From assembly GCF_022344005.1 (NCBI RefSeq), contig NZ_CP092194.1:1-64000 (forward strand): a stretch of 64,000 nt of DNA, in the 5' to 3' direction. Shown here in pieces: positions 17,014-28,996 of the stretch (position 1 is the first letter of the stretch; each line of letters opens with the position of its first letter). This DNA comes from Deinococcus sp. KNUC1210. GTDB taxonomy: Bacteria; Deinococcota; Deinococci; Deinococcales; Deinococcaceae. Below the pieces are notes generated by a model. It saw only the letters and a program-made list of their open reading frames with translations, searched no databases and was not told where the DNA came from. A program made the translations under genes and the position numbers.

Positions 17014-17837
17014 TCAGGCCTGCTGCGAGTCGCCGCGTGTCCAGATGTAGGGCGTGGTCGTCGTGACCGGCAGCAGGCCGCTGCGCTGAAGAATGGGCCT
17101 GGAGAACGCCGTGGAGTCGCTGTGCAGGAAACGCACTCCCCGGACAAGCGCAGATTTTGCCCGCTCGGCGGTCAGGGCGCGGTAAATGCCCCGACCCCGC
17201 CACTCGGGCACCGTGCCGCCCCCCACAGGCCCGCGAATTCGGTGCCCGGCACCACTTCGAGCCGTCCGGTACAGATCACGTTTCCCTGCACTTCTGCCAC
17301 CCAGAGTTCGGTCCGGCCGCGCCCGCTTTCGAGGTGCCGAACGAAGTCCTGTACGCCGAACGCCGCGCCGAACGCACGTTCCTGCGCGGCAGCGGCCCGT
17401 ATCAGGTCCGGCAGCGGTTCGGGTTGATCGTCGATGCGCCGTAGCTTCACGCCCGCCGGAAGTGGAACGTGCTGGGCAAGCAGCCTGGCCTCGCCCAGCA
17501 TCACGGTTTCTGTCTCTTCGGCCCGAAAGCCCTGAGCGATCAGGCGTTCGGGAAGATCGGAGGGCGCGTCGTGCCCACGAGTCTTCCATTCGAAGGAAAT
17601 GATCTGCTCGTTGCTGGCGAAAAACAGGATGGTCCGGGCAATCAGGTCGTCCAGCGCCGCTCCGGTCAGGCCGCCCAGGTCGCGGTACGACACGAAGCCG
17701 CGCGTTCCGAATGTTCCGCGCCACAGAGGCCCGTCACGGTCAACCTGCGCCGCGGACAGCAGCTCGGTCTGCTCGCGCAGCTGGGTGTCGTAGGCGCTCA
17801 GCAGGGAGCGTGCAAGCTCGGATTGATCGGGAAGCAT
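17014..17837 (-). CDS. GNAT family N-acetyltransferase, probable single-base frameshift
   Basis: From ATG at 17837 the frame runs through a large N-terminal domain (TRGFVSYRDLGGLTG, FFASNEQIISFEWKTRG) into a GNAT fold with ELWVAEVQGNVICTGRLEV. It then leaves the family after GTEFAGLWG. Family sequence resumes in the next frame as GGTVPEWRGRGIYRALTAER, the acetyl-CoA-binding motif A, and ends at 17014 after PYIWTRGD. One extra base in the six-C run at 17219-17224 joins both parts into about 274 residues. Without it the enzyme would lack its cofactor site. The ATG is 7 bases after TACACT. The substrate is unknown. Confidence 0.8.
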
Positions 17838-17932
17838 GAGAGGCAGTGTAGGGGCTATGGACGGGAACGACAGGAACCTGGGCCGCTGAGCACACGGTTC
17901 CCGGAGAGTGTCACCGGGGCCAGTCTCCGGGT

Positions 17933-18631
17933 TTACTTCAGCAGGGCCATCCATGCCGTGAACGTTCCCAGTGCGTGGGGGTGGTGTTCAAACAGCAGTT
18001 CGGGATGCCACTGCACTCCCAGCAGGCCCTCTCCCTCGATGCCCTCGACGGCTCCATCGGGCGCAGTGGCTGTGCACGACAATCCTGGGGCCACCACGTC
18101 CACTGCCTGATGGTGGTAGGAATTGACCAGCGCTGTGCCAGGATGCGCCTGCCCCAGTCTGCTGCCCGGAACGAAGTCCACGCTATGCCCCAGGGTGGGT
18201 GCCCGGCCCAGCTGCGCGTGATCGGCCCACAGGCTGGCGACCTCCGGCAGATGCTGATGGAGGCTGCCGCCCTCGAAGACATTGATCAGCTGCATGCCCC
18301 GGCAGATTCCGAGCACCGGTTTTCCCAGACGCCGGACAGCGCTGTAGAGCGCGTATTCGAACGCGTCCCGCTCCTCATCGACTTCCCCGAGGTGACGCCG
18401 GGGCACCTGCGCGTAGTACCGGGGGTGAATGTCCACGCCGCCTGTCAGGAGCAGCGCATCGATCCGCGCGGCGAAGTCTTCGGCCAGTTCAGGAAGGTTG
18501 GGCAGCAGGACCGGACTGCCGCCCACATGGGTGATCGCCTGGGCGTAATGACGCGGCGTGCCGTGGAAGCCCTGAAGTTGCCCTTCGGAAGGGCGGGACG
18601 TCGTCAGACCGATGAGGGGCCGGGGTGCCAT
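17933..18631 (-). CDS. Class I glutamine amidotransferase-like hydrolase (peptidase C26, PuuD type)
   Basis: The protein has 232 residues. It resembles gamma-glutamyl-GABA hydrolases: an opening RPLIGLTTSRP, LLLTGGVDIHPRYYAQ, the nucleophile elbow KPVLGICRGMQLINV with the catalytic Cys, NSYHHQAVD, and LLGVQWHPELLFEH with the catalytic His and Glu. It would hydrolyse gamma-glutamyl amides in polyamine or glutamine-conjugate breakdown. ATG at 18631 was preferred to an upstream in-frame ATG because it lies 7 bases after TACAGT, the leaderless layout. No other putrescine pathway gene is nearby, so the true substrate is open. Confidence 0.9.
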   Translation of the reverse strand: MAPRPLIGLTTSRPSEGQLQGFHGTPRHYAQAITHVGGSPVLLPNLPELAEDFAARIDALLLTGGVDIHPRYYAQVPRRHLGEVDEERDAFEYALYSAVRRLGKPVLGICRGMQLINVFEGGSLHQHLPEVASLWADHAQLGRAPTLGHSVDFVPGSRLGQAHPGTALVNSYHHQAVDVVAPGLSCTATAPDGAVEGIEGEGLLGVQWHPELLFEHHPHALGTFTAWMALLK

Positions 18632-19041
18632 GCGCCCCACTGTAGCAAGGGACCGTTGGCCTTGCTCCGGTGCCGAGTGTGCGCCATGAGCCACCGGACA
18701 GCGGCGGGCCTGCGCTCACGGCTGTCCCAGCTTCGCAGTCAGCCCTGATTCACCACTCCAGCAAACGCGCCCTGAGGCTGGAGGAAGATCGCTCCTGAGG
18801 GCACAGGGCGTAACTATCTTAATCGATCAGAAAAGTTACTCGGAATGCTTCTATCGTGTCTCAAAAAATGAACTCTTCGAGAAACTTCCGCGTATCTAGG
18901 CCAGAGCAGCAGAGAAGCGTACAACACCTCAAACAAGCGTAACTTTCACAGGCATTTTTTGAAGGTTACACGGTGCCTCCTGCTTCCGTACCTTCTCCGC
19001 GCTCTTCGCCCCTTCGATCACATTCACCCCGAGGTCTATCC
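18632..19041. other. Regulatory gap between the amidotransferase gene and the DM13 cluster
   Basis: No gene is seen. The stretch contains the leaderless promoter of the minus-strand amidotransferase (18639-18644) and two copies of a GTAAC...GTTAC motif described separately. It is noticeably richer in A+T than its surroundings. Confidence 0.6.
18808..18973 (+). promoter_or_regulatory. Duplicated inverted-repeat motif upstream of the DM13 cluster
   Basis: Copy 1 (18808-18843) begins GCGTAACTATC and ends AAGTTACTCGG. Copy 2 (18937-18973) begins GCGTAACTTTC and ends AGGTTACACGG. Each has GTAAC facing GTTAC with about 20-22 bases between, and the outer bases agree between copies. The two start 129 bp apart, 69-234 bp before the DM13 ATG. 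They could be paired operators or tandem alternative-sigma promoters. Confidence 0.6.
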
Positions 19042-19461
19042 ATGAACACGATCCTGAAATCCCTGACCGTCCTGAGCACCGCCGTCGCCCTGTTCGCCGC
19101 GCCCGCCAGCGCCCAGACCATGATGATGCACGCCGGTGCCTTTCACGCCCTCGGGGCACCCACCAGCGGCACCGCTGCCCTCAGTGAGGCAGGCGGCAAG
19201 GTCACGCTCACACTCAGCGCCCTGAAGACCGAACCCGGCCCCAGCCTGCAGGTCTGGCTGTATCAGGCAGCCGCCCCGGTCAAGGGCACCAGCGACGCCA
19301 CCATCGCCAAAGGCAAGTACGTCAAGGTGGGCGAGCTGAAGAAGTTCAGCGGCACCTTTACCTTCGCCGCGCCCGCTGGCACCAAGCTCAACACCTACAA
19401 AAGCGTGGTGCTGTGGTGCGCCGACGTCAAAACCGCCTTCGCTGCCGCCGACCTGAAGTAA
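19042..19461 (+). CDS. Secreted DM13-domain protein
   Basis: The protein has 139 residues with a signal peptide (LSTAVALFAAPASA-QT). The mature part is one DM13 domain: an opening GAFHALGAPTSGTAALSEAG, the strand KVTLTLSALKTEPGPSLQVWLYQA, then VKVGELKKFSGTFTFAAP and SVVLWCADVKTAF near the end with the single Cys typical of the family. DM13 domains have been proposed to take part in electron transfer outside the membrane. ATG at 19042 follows a GAGGT ribosome-binding site. It is the first gene of a three-gene plus-strand cluster with a large secreted protein of unknown function and a Rieske protein, which fits a redox role. Confidence 0.82.
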   Translation: MNTILKSLTVLSTAVALFAAPASAQTMMMHAGAFHALGAPTSGTAALSEAGGKVTLTLSALKTEPGPSLQVWLYQAAAPVKGTSDATIAKGKYVKVGELKKFSGTFTFAAPAGTKLNTYKSVVLWCADVKTAFAAADLK

Positions 19462-19510
19462 GCCGCTGTCCGGTCGTTCTTCCGCTCATTCAGCTTCCAG
19501 AGGAGCCGCT

Positions 19511-20709
19511 ATGAACCTGTCCCGTCCCTGTCAGACTGCTGCGCTCGGCCTGCTTTTCACCATGACACTCGCGCTCGGTGCCGCGTCGGCCCAGACCGAG
19601 ATCACCCCGGCCCCCGGTTCCATCGGCGCCGATATTCCCGCTGCCTACTTCGGCCCCGATCCCTCGCAGACCGCCAAGGAACTGGTCGGACCGGTGCAGC
19701 TTCTGCGCTCGGGCGAGGTCGATCTGAAAAACGCCACCATCACGCTGCCGCTGTACCGAGGCCAGACCAAGGCGGGCAAGAACGTCTGGTACGTGCTGAC
19801 CGATACCACCGACCAGGGCAACGCGGCGGCCCTGGGCCTGAACTACTCGGCCAAACTGCAGTACGCGGCGGTGGGCAAGGCGGCCCGCAACGCCACGCTG
19901 GAAAAAGACGGCACCCTGACCTTCGAGAACGGCACGGTCGATTTTTCGCCCGAACGCAGCATCGTCCCCGGCAACGCCCCGGATTTCTTTCCTCCCAAAT
20001 CCTTTACGCCCGGTTCGGTGGGCGACGCCGACTATACCCCGCTGATCCGCCTCACCAACTCGGGCGGCCATGTCTACAACGCGCCGATCATCGCCTACAA
20101 CGTGTCCAAGGAGCAACTGGCTCAGTCGTGTGTGGAGAAAGGCGGCAAGGTCAATCACGCGCTGGTGCACGACAAGGTGGTGTCGATCTGCCCCGAGGGT
20201 GAGAACGGCGGCACCGTGACCCTGCGGCTGACCACCGGGTTCAGCTTCGCCAAGCCGGTGCTGTACCTGAGCCTCGACGCCAACCAGGGTCTGCCGGCAG
20301 CCTTCGAGGAAGTGACGGTGGCGCCGGGCCTGAACGATCTGCCGCGTGGGGGCGACGACGGGGCATTCAGTCCGGTGGAGCGGCTGTTCGCTGCGGTCAA
20401 CGGCCCGACCGGGAAGGGCAATCCGCAGCGCCAGGGCTTCAACTCGGCGCTGGGCGATCCGGGTGTGTCGGGTCCGCTGAACGTGCTGGGCGGCATTCCC
20501 ACCGTCGCGACCGATTACAGCCCCATCTGGGATCTGAACGTGTATGCCTGGACGAAAGCGTCGATTGATGCGGGCTACCGTGCGCGGAATATCGAGGAAT
20601 TTCAGATTCTCGGGCTGGCGGAGCGCGGCTTCATCACTGGGCCGGGGGCGGCAAGTTCGGTTCGTCGGGCTTCGTGGTGAACTGCCCCATCGTCTACCGC
20701 TTCAAATAA
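19511..20709 (+). CDS. Large secreted protein of unknown function in the DM13/Rieske cluster, probable frameshift near the end
   Basis: About 399 residues after correction, with a signal peptide ending ALGAASAQT. I do not recognise the family. Visible features are a repeated beta-like texture, NVWYVLTDTTDQGNAAALGLNYSAK, two cysteines about 30 residues apart (LAQSC, VSICPEG) and DLNVYAWTKASIDAGYR near the C-terminus. As it stands the frame stops at 20680 after a run out of character. One more G in the five-G run at 20644-20648 continues it as GGGKFGSSGFVVNCPIVYRF to TAA at 20707. An AGAGGAGCC sequence precedes the ATG. It lies 49 bp after the DM13 gene and 75 bp before the Rieske gene, so a periplasmic or surface redox partner role is inferred. 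Confidence 0.72.
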
Positions 20710-20784
20710 CGCCGCCGTCGGCACAGACCCGGCAGGTTGGGTCTGTGCCTTCGACCCGCGAGCACCCAGACCCGAGAGGACACC

Positions 20785-21264
20785 ATGAACGATCCATCCG
20801 ATGATCGCCGCCACCTGCTGAAGACGCTGACGGTCGGCGGGGCCGTGCTGCTCCTGCCCGGCAGCGTCCACGCGCAGACGGGTTCCACGCCTGCCGCCGT
20901 CAAGATCGTGCCGCTGAGCGGACTCGACAAAGCGTTCTCGACCGCCGAGTTCATGTTCGACGGAACCGCCGCGCTGCTGGTTCGGCTGAGTGCTCCTCCG
21001 CCCGACAGAGCGCGGGCGCTGGAAGTCAAGGTCGGAGGCACCAGCGTGTTTCTGACGGCGTTCACGCGGGTCTGTACGCACCTGGGCTGTACGCCCGCCC
21101 TGCCCGATGCCAGAACGCACCAGATGGTGTGTCCGTGTCATGGCAGCACCTACAGCGCCGACGGCACGGTGGTGAAAGGCCCGGCCCAGCGCAGCCTGAG
21201 CCTGATTTCGATGGAGGTGCGCGGCAGCGATGTCTATGCTGTTGCCCTTGCGCCGAGCACCTAG
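20785..21264 (+). CDS. Rieske [2Fe-2S] iron-sulfur protein, exported
   Basis: The protein has 159 residues. The N-terminus (DDRRHLLKTLTVGGAVLLL) resembles a Tat signal or membrane anchor with the twin Arg, as in Rieske proteins folded before export. Both cluster boxes are present: CTHLGC in VCTHLGCTPALPD and CPCHGSTYSADG, each giving Cys and His ligands. It would carry electrons outside the cytoplasmic membrane. No cytochrome b gene is beside it, so it is not part of a usual bc complex here; the preceding DM13 and unknown secreted proteins are the likely partners. ATG at 20785 follows GAGAGGACACC. Confidence 0.9.
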   Translation: MNDPSDDRRHLLKTLTVGGAVLLLPGSVHAQTGSTPAAVKIVPLSGLDKAFSTAEFMFDGTAALLVRLSAPPPDRARALEVKVGGTSVFLTAFTRVCTHLGCTPALPDARTHQMVCPCHGSTYSADGTVVKGPAQRSLSLISMEVRGSDVYAVALAPST

Positions 21265-21376
21265 ACACGAGCAGCTCGGCACACAGGCACACCGTTCAGG
21301 CCCAGGTGTACAGTTTGAGCAGCCGACCCCTCTCCGCGCACCCGCCCCGAGGTGCATCAGCCCTTCCAGGAGTGCC

Positions 21377-24091
<2,715 letters not shown>

Positions 24092-24130
24092 CGCTGCCTT
24101 CCCGGACGCTCTGGCCCTGCGACCGGCCCG

Positions 24131-24982
24131 CTAAAGGAGGTCTTTCGACGGGGTCGCTCGCCGCGCCAGCCCGTATGGAATCACGTGTGGTCGGCCTGTG
24201 TCGGGGTCGGTCAGCAGATGGGCTTTCAGACCGAACACGTCGCGCAGCAGTTCGGGCGTCATCAGCGCTGCCGGGTCTCCCTGAGCGTAGACCTGCCCCT
24301 CGACCACCGCCACCAGTTCATCGCTATAGCGCACCGCCTGATTCAGATCGTGCAGCACCATCACGATGGTCCGGTTCTGTTCGCGGTTGAGGCGCTGTAC
24401 CAGTTGCAGGACTTCCAGCTGATGAGAGGCGTCGAGGTAGGTGGTCGGTTCGTCGAGCAGCAGCGTGGCGGTGTCCTGCGCCAGACTCATGGCGATCCAT
24501 GCCCGCTGGCGCTGCCCCCCGCTGAGCGCGTCGAGCGACCGGTTGGCGAACGCCGTCATGCCCGTCTGGGTCAGGGCCCACTGAACGCGTTCCCGGTCGT
24601 GCTCGCTGCGGCCAGCCAGCAGCCCCTGGTGTGGATGGCGGCCAAACCACACCAGTTGCTCGACCGTCAGTCCCTCGGGAGCCTGCGGGCCCTGTGGGAG
24701 GATGGCGAGGCTCCGCGCCACTTCGCGGGCTGGCAGCCGGTGCAGATCGGCTCCGTCCAGCAGCACCCGTCCAGCCGAAGGCGAAAGAAGCCGGGCCAGC
24801 GCCCGCAGCAGCGTGCTCTTTCCGCAGCCGTTGGCTCCGACCAGCGCCGTGATGCGTCCGCCTGTGATCGAGAGATTCAGGCCGGAAACGACCGTGCGTT
24901 CCCCGTACCGCAGGGTCAGGGCCTCGGTCTGCAACGACAGGGCGGCGGACCCGTCGGGTGCCGATGAGTCTGGCGGGGTCAT
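24131..24982 (-). CDS. Iron-siderophore ABC transporter, ATP-binding protein (FecE type)
   Basis: The protein has 283 residues with all ABC ATPase motifs: Walker A GANGCGKST, Q-loop ILPQGPQ, signature LSGGQRQRAW, Walker B TLLLDEPTTYLD and the switch His in VLHDLNQAVRYSD. The DEPTTYLD sequence and the HLLTDPDTGRPHVIPYG tail are typical of FecE/FhuC-type ferric siderophore ATPases. It is the last gene of a six-gene minus-strand operon and its ATG overlaps the permease stop (ATGA). As the only ATPase, it presumably powers the complex formed by the two permeases of this operon. Confidence 0.93.
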   Translation of the reverse strand: MTPPDSSAPDGSAALSLQTEALTLRYGERTVVSGLNLSITGGRITALVGANGCGKSTLLRALARLLSPSAGRVLLDGADLHRLPAREVARSLAILPQGPQAPEGLTVEQLVWFGRHPHQGLLAGRSEHDRERVQWALTQTGMTAFANRSLDALSGGQRQRAWIAMSLAQDTATLLLDEPTTYLDASHQLEVLQLVQRLNREQNRTIVMVLHDLNQAVRYSDELVAVVEGQVYAQGDPAALMTPELLRDVFGLKAHLLTDPDTGRPHVIPYGLARRATPSKDLL

Positions 24983-25989
24983 GCAGCCGTCCGGGTGGCG
25001 CTGCGGCGCAGCAGATACAGAAAATACGGTGCTCCGAGCAGCGTGGTGATCAGGCCCGCAGGCACCTCCAGCGGCGGAAGCAGGATGCGGCCCAGGGTAT
25101 CGGCCAGCAGCACCAGCAGCGCCCCCAGCAGCGCAGTCAGCAGCAGCTGGTGCCGATGCTTCGCGCCGATCAGCAGCCGCGCCAGATGGGGGGCCAGCAG
25201 GCCGACGAAGCCCAGAATGCCGCACGCGCTCACCGCAGCGGCGGCCAGTCCTACCGCCAGACTCAGGGTCAGGGCGCGGGCCAGCGGCACCTTCAGGCCA
25301 AGCGAGGTCGCGGTGTCTTCGCCCAGCGCCAGCAGATCGAGCGTGCGTGCAGCGGCAAACGTGACCGGAAGCAGCAGCGCGGCCCAGGGCCACAGCCGGG
25401 CCAGCCGCTCATAATCCGCCGCGTAGACGGTGCCGCTCAGAAATCCCAGGGCGGCCCCCAGTCCGTCGGGTGCCCGGACCAGCAGGAGTTGCTGCACCGC
25501 GCCCAGCGAGGCGGTGACCGCCACGCCCAGCAGAGCCAGCCGCACCGGGGGCAGCCTGGAGCCGTCGCGGGCCAGCGCACTGACGAGCAGAAAGGCCAGC
25601 CACGCTCCGAGAAATGCGCCCCAGGGAACGCTCCAGGCAGGCGCATTCGGCACCGCCAGCAGCAGCACCGTGACGGCCAGCCCAGCCCCCGCGCCCACCC
25701 CCACCAGATCGGGGCTGGCGAGCGGGTTGCGAACCACGGCCTGCATGATGGTGCCGCTGACGGCAAACATCGCGCCTCCCAGCAGGGCGACCAGTACACG
25801 CGGCACTCTCAGCTGCGTCACCAGCTGGCGGGTCAGGTCGTCGTGTCCCTGCCACGCCGCCCACAGCTTGGCCGGTGGCGTGGGCACCGCTCCCAGGCAC
25901 AGTGCCAGAAATGCCAGGATCGCCAGCGCAGCGCTCAGGCCCACCGGCAGCCACAGCGAACGCGGCCATGCCAATGGCGGCACCGTCAC
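24979..25989 (-). CDS. Iron-siderophore ABC transporter permease (FecCD family), second
   Basis: The protein has 336 residues with about ten membrane helices. FecCD signatures include RVPRVLVALLGGAMFAVSG, MQAVVRNPLASPDLVGVGAG, LGEDTATSLGL and GFVGLLAPHLARLLIG before the last helices. It starts at GTG 25989 in a GTGA overlap with the binding-protein stop, and ends in an ATGA overlap with the ATPase. Tight coupling suggests strict co-translation. Together with the other FecCD gene at 27.0-28.0 kb it would form a heterodimeric pore. Confidence 0.92.
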   Translation of the reverse strand: MTVPPLAWPRSLWLPVGLSAALAILAFLALCLGAVPTPPAKLWAAWQGHDDLTRQLVTQLRVPRVLVALLGGAMFAVSGTIMQAVVRNPLASPDLVGVGAGAGLAVTVLLLAVPNAPAWSVPWGAFLGAWLAFLLVSALARDGSRLPPVRLALLGVAVTASLGAVQQLLLVRAPDGLGAALGFLSGTVYAADYERLARLWPWAALLLPVTFAAARTLDLLALGEDTATSLGLKVPLARALTLSLAVGLAAAAVSACGILGFVGLLAPHLARLLIGAKHRHQLLLTALLGALLVLLADTLGRILLPPLEVPAGLITTLLGAPYFLYLLRRSATRTAA

Positions 25990-26935
25990 GGCCTGAACTG
26001 GTACGGCGCGGCGGGTGTCCGGTCGCCCAGCAGTCCGCTGGAAATCATCTGCGCGAAGATGCTCCGCAGGGCGATGGGGCCGCGTGAGCGTGTCCACAGG
26101 TCGCGGTCGAATTCGTACACCCGGCCCCGCTGCACCGCATTCAGCTTCTGCCACAGCGGGTTTTTGGCCCACGTACGCACGGTGGGCGTTTCATCGGCGC
26201 CGGTCAGAACCACCAGCGTGCCGGGATTGAGGGCCACCAGCCCTTCCAGACTCAGGTCGTACTGGGTGTTGCCACCCTGCGGCGCAACCAGATTCCGGCG
26301 TCCCAGTTTGCTCAGCAGGCTGCCGATAAAGGAATCGCTGCTATGGACGGTAAAACTGCCCTCGGTCGCCACCGCGACGACCAGCCCCGGTGCGCTTTTT
26401 TGGTGAAGGCACTCGCCTTGGCACGCAGGTTGGCCTGTTCGGTCAGAAGCTGCCGCGCCTTGGCCTCGCGCCCCACCAGCCGCCCGATGTCCAGCACCTG
26501 CGCCAGCACGTCGTCGTAACTGCCCCGGCGATTGTCATAGGCCGCTGTCGGGGCGATTCGTCCCAGAGCAGCCAGCGCCGTTTTCTGGCCCAGCGTGTCG
26601 GCCAGAATGAGGTCGGGTTTCAGGGCCAGCGCCGCTTCCAGATTCGGCTGGGCACGCGACCCCACCGCCGCCACGCCCCTGGTCCGCGCCTTCAGATAGT
26701 CTGGCACGCCCCGGTCACCGCCCTGGGTGGTGGTGGCCGCGCCGACAGCCTTCACGCCGAGCGCCTCCAGCGTGTCGAGGTAGCTGTATTCCAGCGCGAT
26801 CACCCGCCGGGCCGGTTGCGGCAGCGTCAGAGGGCCGTTCGCGGTCTGCACCGTGATGGGGTCGGCGAGGGCGCTGCCGATCAGAGTGGCGAACGTGAAA
26901 ACGGAAGTGAGGGCCTGCCTGGAACGTCGGTTCAT
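25986..26935 (-). CDS. Iron-siderophore substrate-binding protein, probable single-base frameshift
   Basis: The N-terminus carries a signal peptide (FATLIGSALA-D). ITVQTANGPLTLPQPARRVIALEYSYLDTLEALGV and ALALKPDLILADTLG are typical of class III periplasmic iron-binding proteins. The reading frame leaves the family after SAFTKK at the six-A run (plus-strand T run 26396-26401). It resumes in the next frame with APGLVVAVATEGSFTVHSSD and continues to AAPYQFRP at 25986. One added base gives about 316 residues. It precedes the permease with a GTGA overlap, so an intact product is expected for good coupling. Confidence 0.85.
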
Positions 26936-27018
26936 GGGTCTCCTGGAAATGGTGTCAGATGTGATGGGCTGGGCGAGCTGAAATGTGTTCGAATCCTCTG
27001 CGGTGGTCCCTGGTGTGC

Positions 27019-28016
27019 TTAGACCCGCTGTGCTCGGGCGAGGGCGATGAAAAAGGGGGTTCCGAGGACTGCCACGACCACCCCCACCGGGGTTTCGGCG
27101 GGCGCCGCCACCAGCCGGGCTGCCACGTCGGCCAGCGTCAGTAGCGACGCACCGAGCACCATGCTCAGCGGCAACGTTCGGCGGTGGTCGGTGCCCAGCA
27201 GGCGGCGAGGAGATGCGGCACGATCAGCCCGACGTACCCGATGGGTCCGGTGAGCGCCACTGCCGCCGCCGCCAGCAGCACGCCCAGGCCGCTGACGAGC
27301 AGCAGTTCGCGCTGGGCGTTCAGACCCAGGCTCCGCGCCACGTCTTCTCCCAGGGCCAGCACATTCACGCGCCGTGCCAGCAGCAGCGAGAGCAGCAGCG
27401 CCGAGACGAGCCACGGAGCCGCTGTGCCGACCTGCGCCCAGGTGCGCCCGCTGACGCTGCCCGCGAGAGTGAAGAGGGCGCCCTGCGACTTTTCCTCGAA
27501 CAGCAGTTGCAGGCCACGCGTTACCGCTCCGCACAGGGCCGCGACGGCTACGCCCGACAGCGCCAGTCGAACGGGCGTCAGGCCGACCCGTGAAGCAAAG
27601 CCGAGGGTCAATCCGGCGGCGGCGAGGCCCCCGGCGAAGGCCAGCGGCACCAGAAAGGCGGCGCTGCTCGGCAGAAAGACGACGCCCGCCAGCAGTGCCA
27701 GCGCGGCTCCGGCCTCGACCCCCAGGATGCCGGGATCGGCCAGCGGGTTGCGGGTCACGCCCTGAAGCAGCGCGCCACTCACCGCCAGGGCAGCTCCCGC
27801 CAGCATCGCCGCCACGGTTCTCGGAAAGCGCAGCGTCCAGATCACCAGACTTTCGCTGCTCTGATCGGGGTGCAGCAGGTACGTCCAGACGTGGCCCGGC
27901 GACAGCTGGAGCGCTCCCAGGGCCAGCGAGGCCACGAAGCAGCCGAGCAGCAGCGTGACTGCCAGCACGTACCAGGCGGCGGGTGTCATGCCCCGGCGGC
28001 GCGGCAGGGCGGTCAC
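27019..28016 (-). CDS. Iron-siderophore ABC transporter permease (FecCD family), first, probable frameshift
   Basis: The protein starts at GTG 28016, overlapping the upstream stop as GTGA. Family signatures are LRFPRTVAAMLAGAALAVSG, LLQGVTRNPLADPGILGVEAG, LGEDVARSLGL and IGYVGLIVPHL. Directly after VPHL the frame becomes unlike the family and stops at 27165. In the next frame it continues as RRLLGTDHRRTLPLSMVLGA to AVLGTPFFIALARAQRV at 27019, the normal C-terminus. One missing base near 27205-27216 explains this. Corrected length is about 332 residues, normal for FecCD proteins. Unlike the other cases, the local sequence (GAGGAG) is not a long homopolymer. Confidence 0.85.
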
Positions 28017-28981
28017 CGGAGCCAGCTCACACGGTACTGCGGCGTGCTGTGGGTGTCGGGCGTGTGGCTGCTGCTCCGCAGGGCCAGCGTATCGACCTGA
28101 CGAACGTCAGCGGTCAGCTGGCCCTGTCTGCCGTCCGGGTCGGTAAACGCCAGTTCCACGACGGCGCCCGTTTCCGATTGCAGCAGCGTGCGGGCGGTTT
28201 TGGGAACGTCCAGCCACCACCAGCCCTCGCGCTCGAAGGCGGCGGCTTCGGCCTGCTGCTCCAGGGCAGACAGCGCCGACCAGCCCCGGTAGCGGGCGCT
28301 GAGCTCCGTGTGATCGCCTGTGCGCTCCAGCAGTTGCCGGGTCAGTGCCGGGGTCAGGTGTGCCCAGGCCCGGCCAGCGGGAAGCTCCTGCACCGTCGGG
28401 GCAAAGCGGTGGCCACCGAAATGCGACGTGCGCCAGATGCGGGCCTGTTCCCCGGCCTGCTGGAGCGCCTGATACAGCGGCACACCGAACTTTCCGCAGG
28501 CGGCGTCGACCCGGCCATGCGTACACACATGCAGGTCGGTGCCAGCCGCCGGAACGACCTGCATACGGTCCAGTTCAGGACGGTCCAGGCCCAGCAGGTC
28601 GCGCTCGATCAGGCTCAGCAGTCCATCCTCATCGGCGCTGTCGTCGAAGACGTAATCCTCACGCGTATACGCCGCGAATGCGCCCGGCGGACGACGGTAC
28701 ACCCGCACATGCTGCCGGTCGCCGTGCTGGTCGTTCGGGGCATACATCAGCAGGCCGTAGCCGAGCTGCCGGGCCGCGACCGTTTCGCTCACCTGGGCCA
28801 TCACCGCTCGTTGCCGCTCGCTCCAGCGCGAAGCGTCACGAAAGGCGTCCCAGCGGCGGGGGCTGGCACTGGCGACAAAACAGAGATCCCAGCGGTGGGC
28901 GCTGCCACGCGGTGAAACGCCTGCGGTGGGCTGGCCCTCCGAGCACAGCGGCAGGCGCTGGGACTGTGCCGAGGAAGTCAC
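28013..28981 (-). CDS. Sucrase/ferredoxin-like protein (thioredoxin-like [2Fe-2S] ferredoxin)
   Basis: The protein has 322 residues and no signal peptide. It has the ligand pattern of Apd1-type thioredoxin-like ferredoxins: CTHGRVDAAC (C-x8-C) followed 24 residues later by HFGGH (H-x3-H). Further family marks are RWDLCFVASASP near the start and SHFGGHRFAPTVQELP. Proteins of this kind sit in siderophore operons and are candidates for reductive iron release in the cytoplasm; that role here is inferred from context. The stop overlaps the permease GTG. It is the second gene of the operon, after a binding protein whose stop is 15 bases upstream. Confidence 0.87.
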   Translation of the reverse strand: MTSSAQSQRLPLCSEGQPTAGVSPRGSAHRWDLCFVASASPRRWDAFRDASRWSERQRAVMAQVSETVAARQLGYGLLMYAPNDQHGDRQHVRVYRRPPGAFAAYTREDYVFDDSADEDGLLSLIERDLLGLDRPELDRMQVVPAAGTDLHVCTHGRVDAACGKFGVPLYQALQQAGEQARIWRTSHFGGHRFAPTVQELPAGRAWAHLTPALTRQLLERTGDHTELSARYRGWSALSALEQQAEAAAFEREGWWWLDVPKTARTLLQSETGAVVELAFTDPDGRQGQLTADVRQVDTLALRSSSHTPDTHSTPQYRVSWLR

Positions 28982-28996
28982 GCCTTCACGCCGGGT

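Noticed and set aside
26980..27000. GTTCGAATC, like a tRNA T-loop
   Set aside because: Flanking bases do not pair and no cloverleaf can be drawn; also a similar false hit at 52068.
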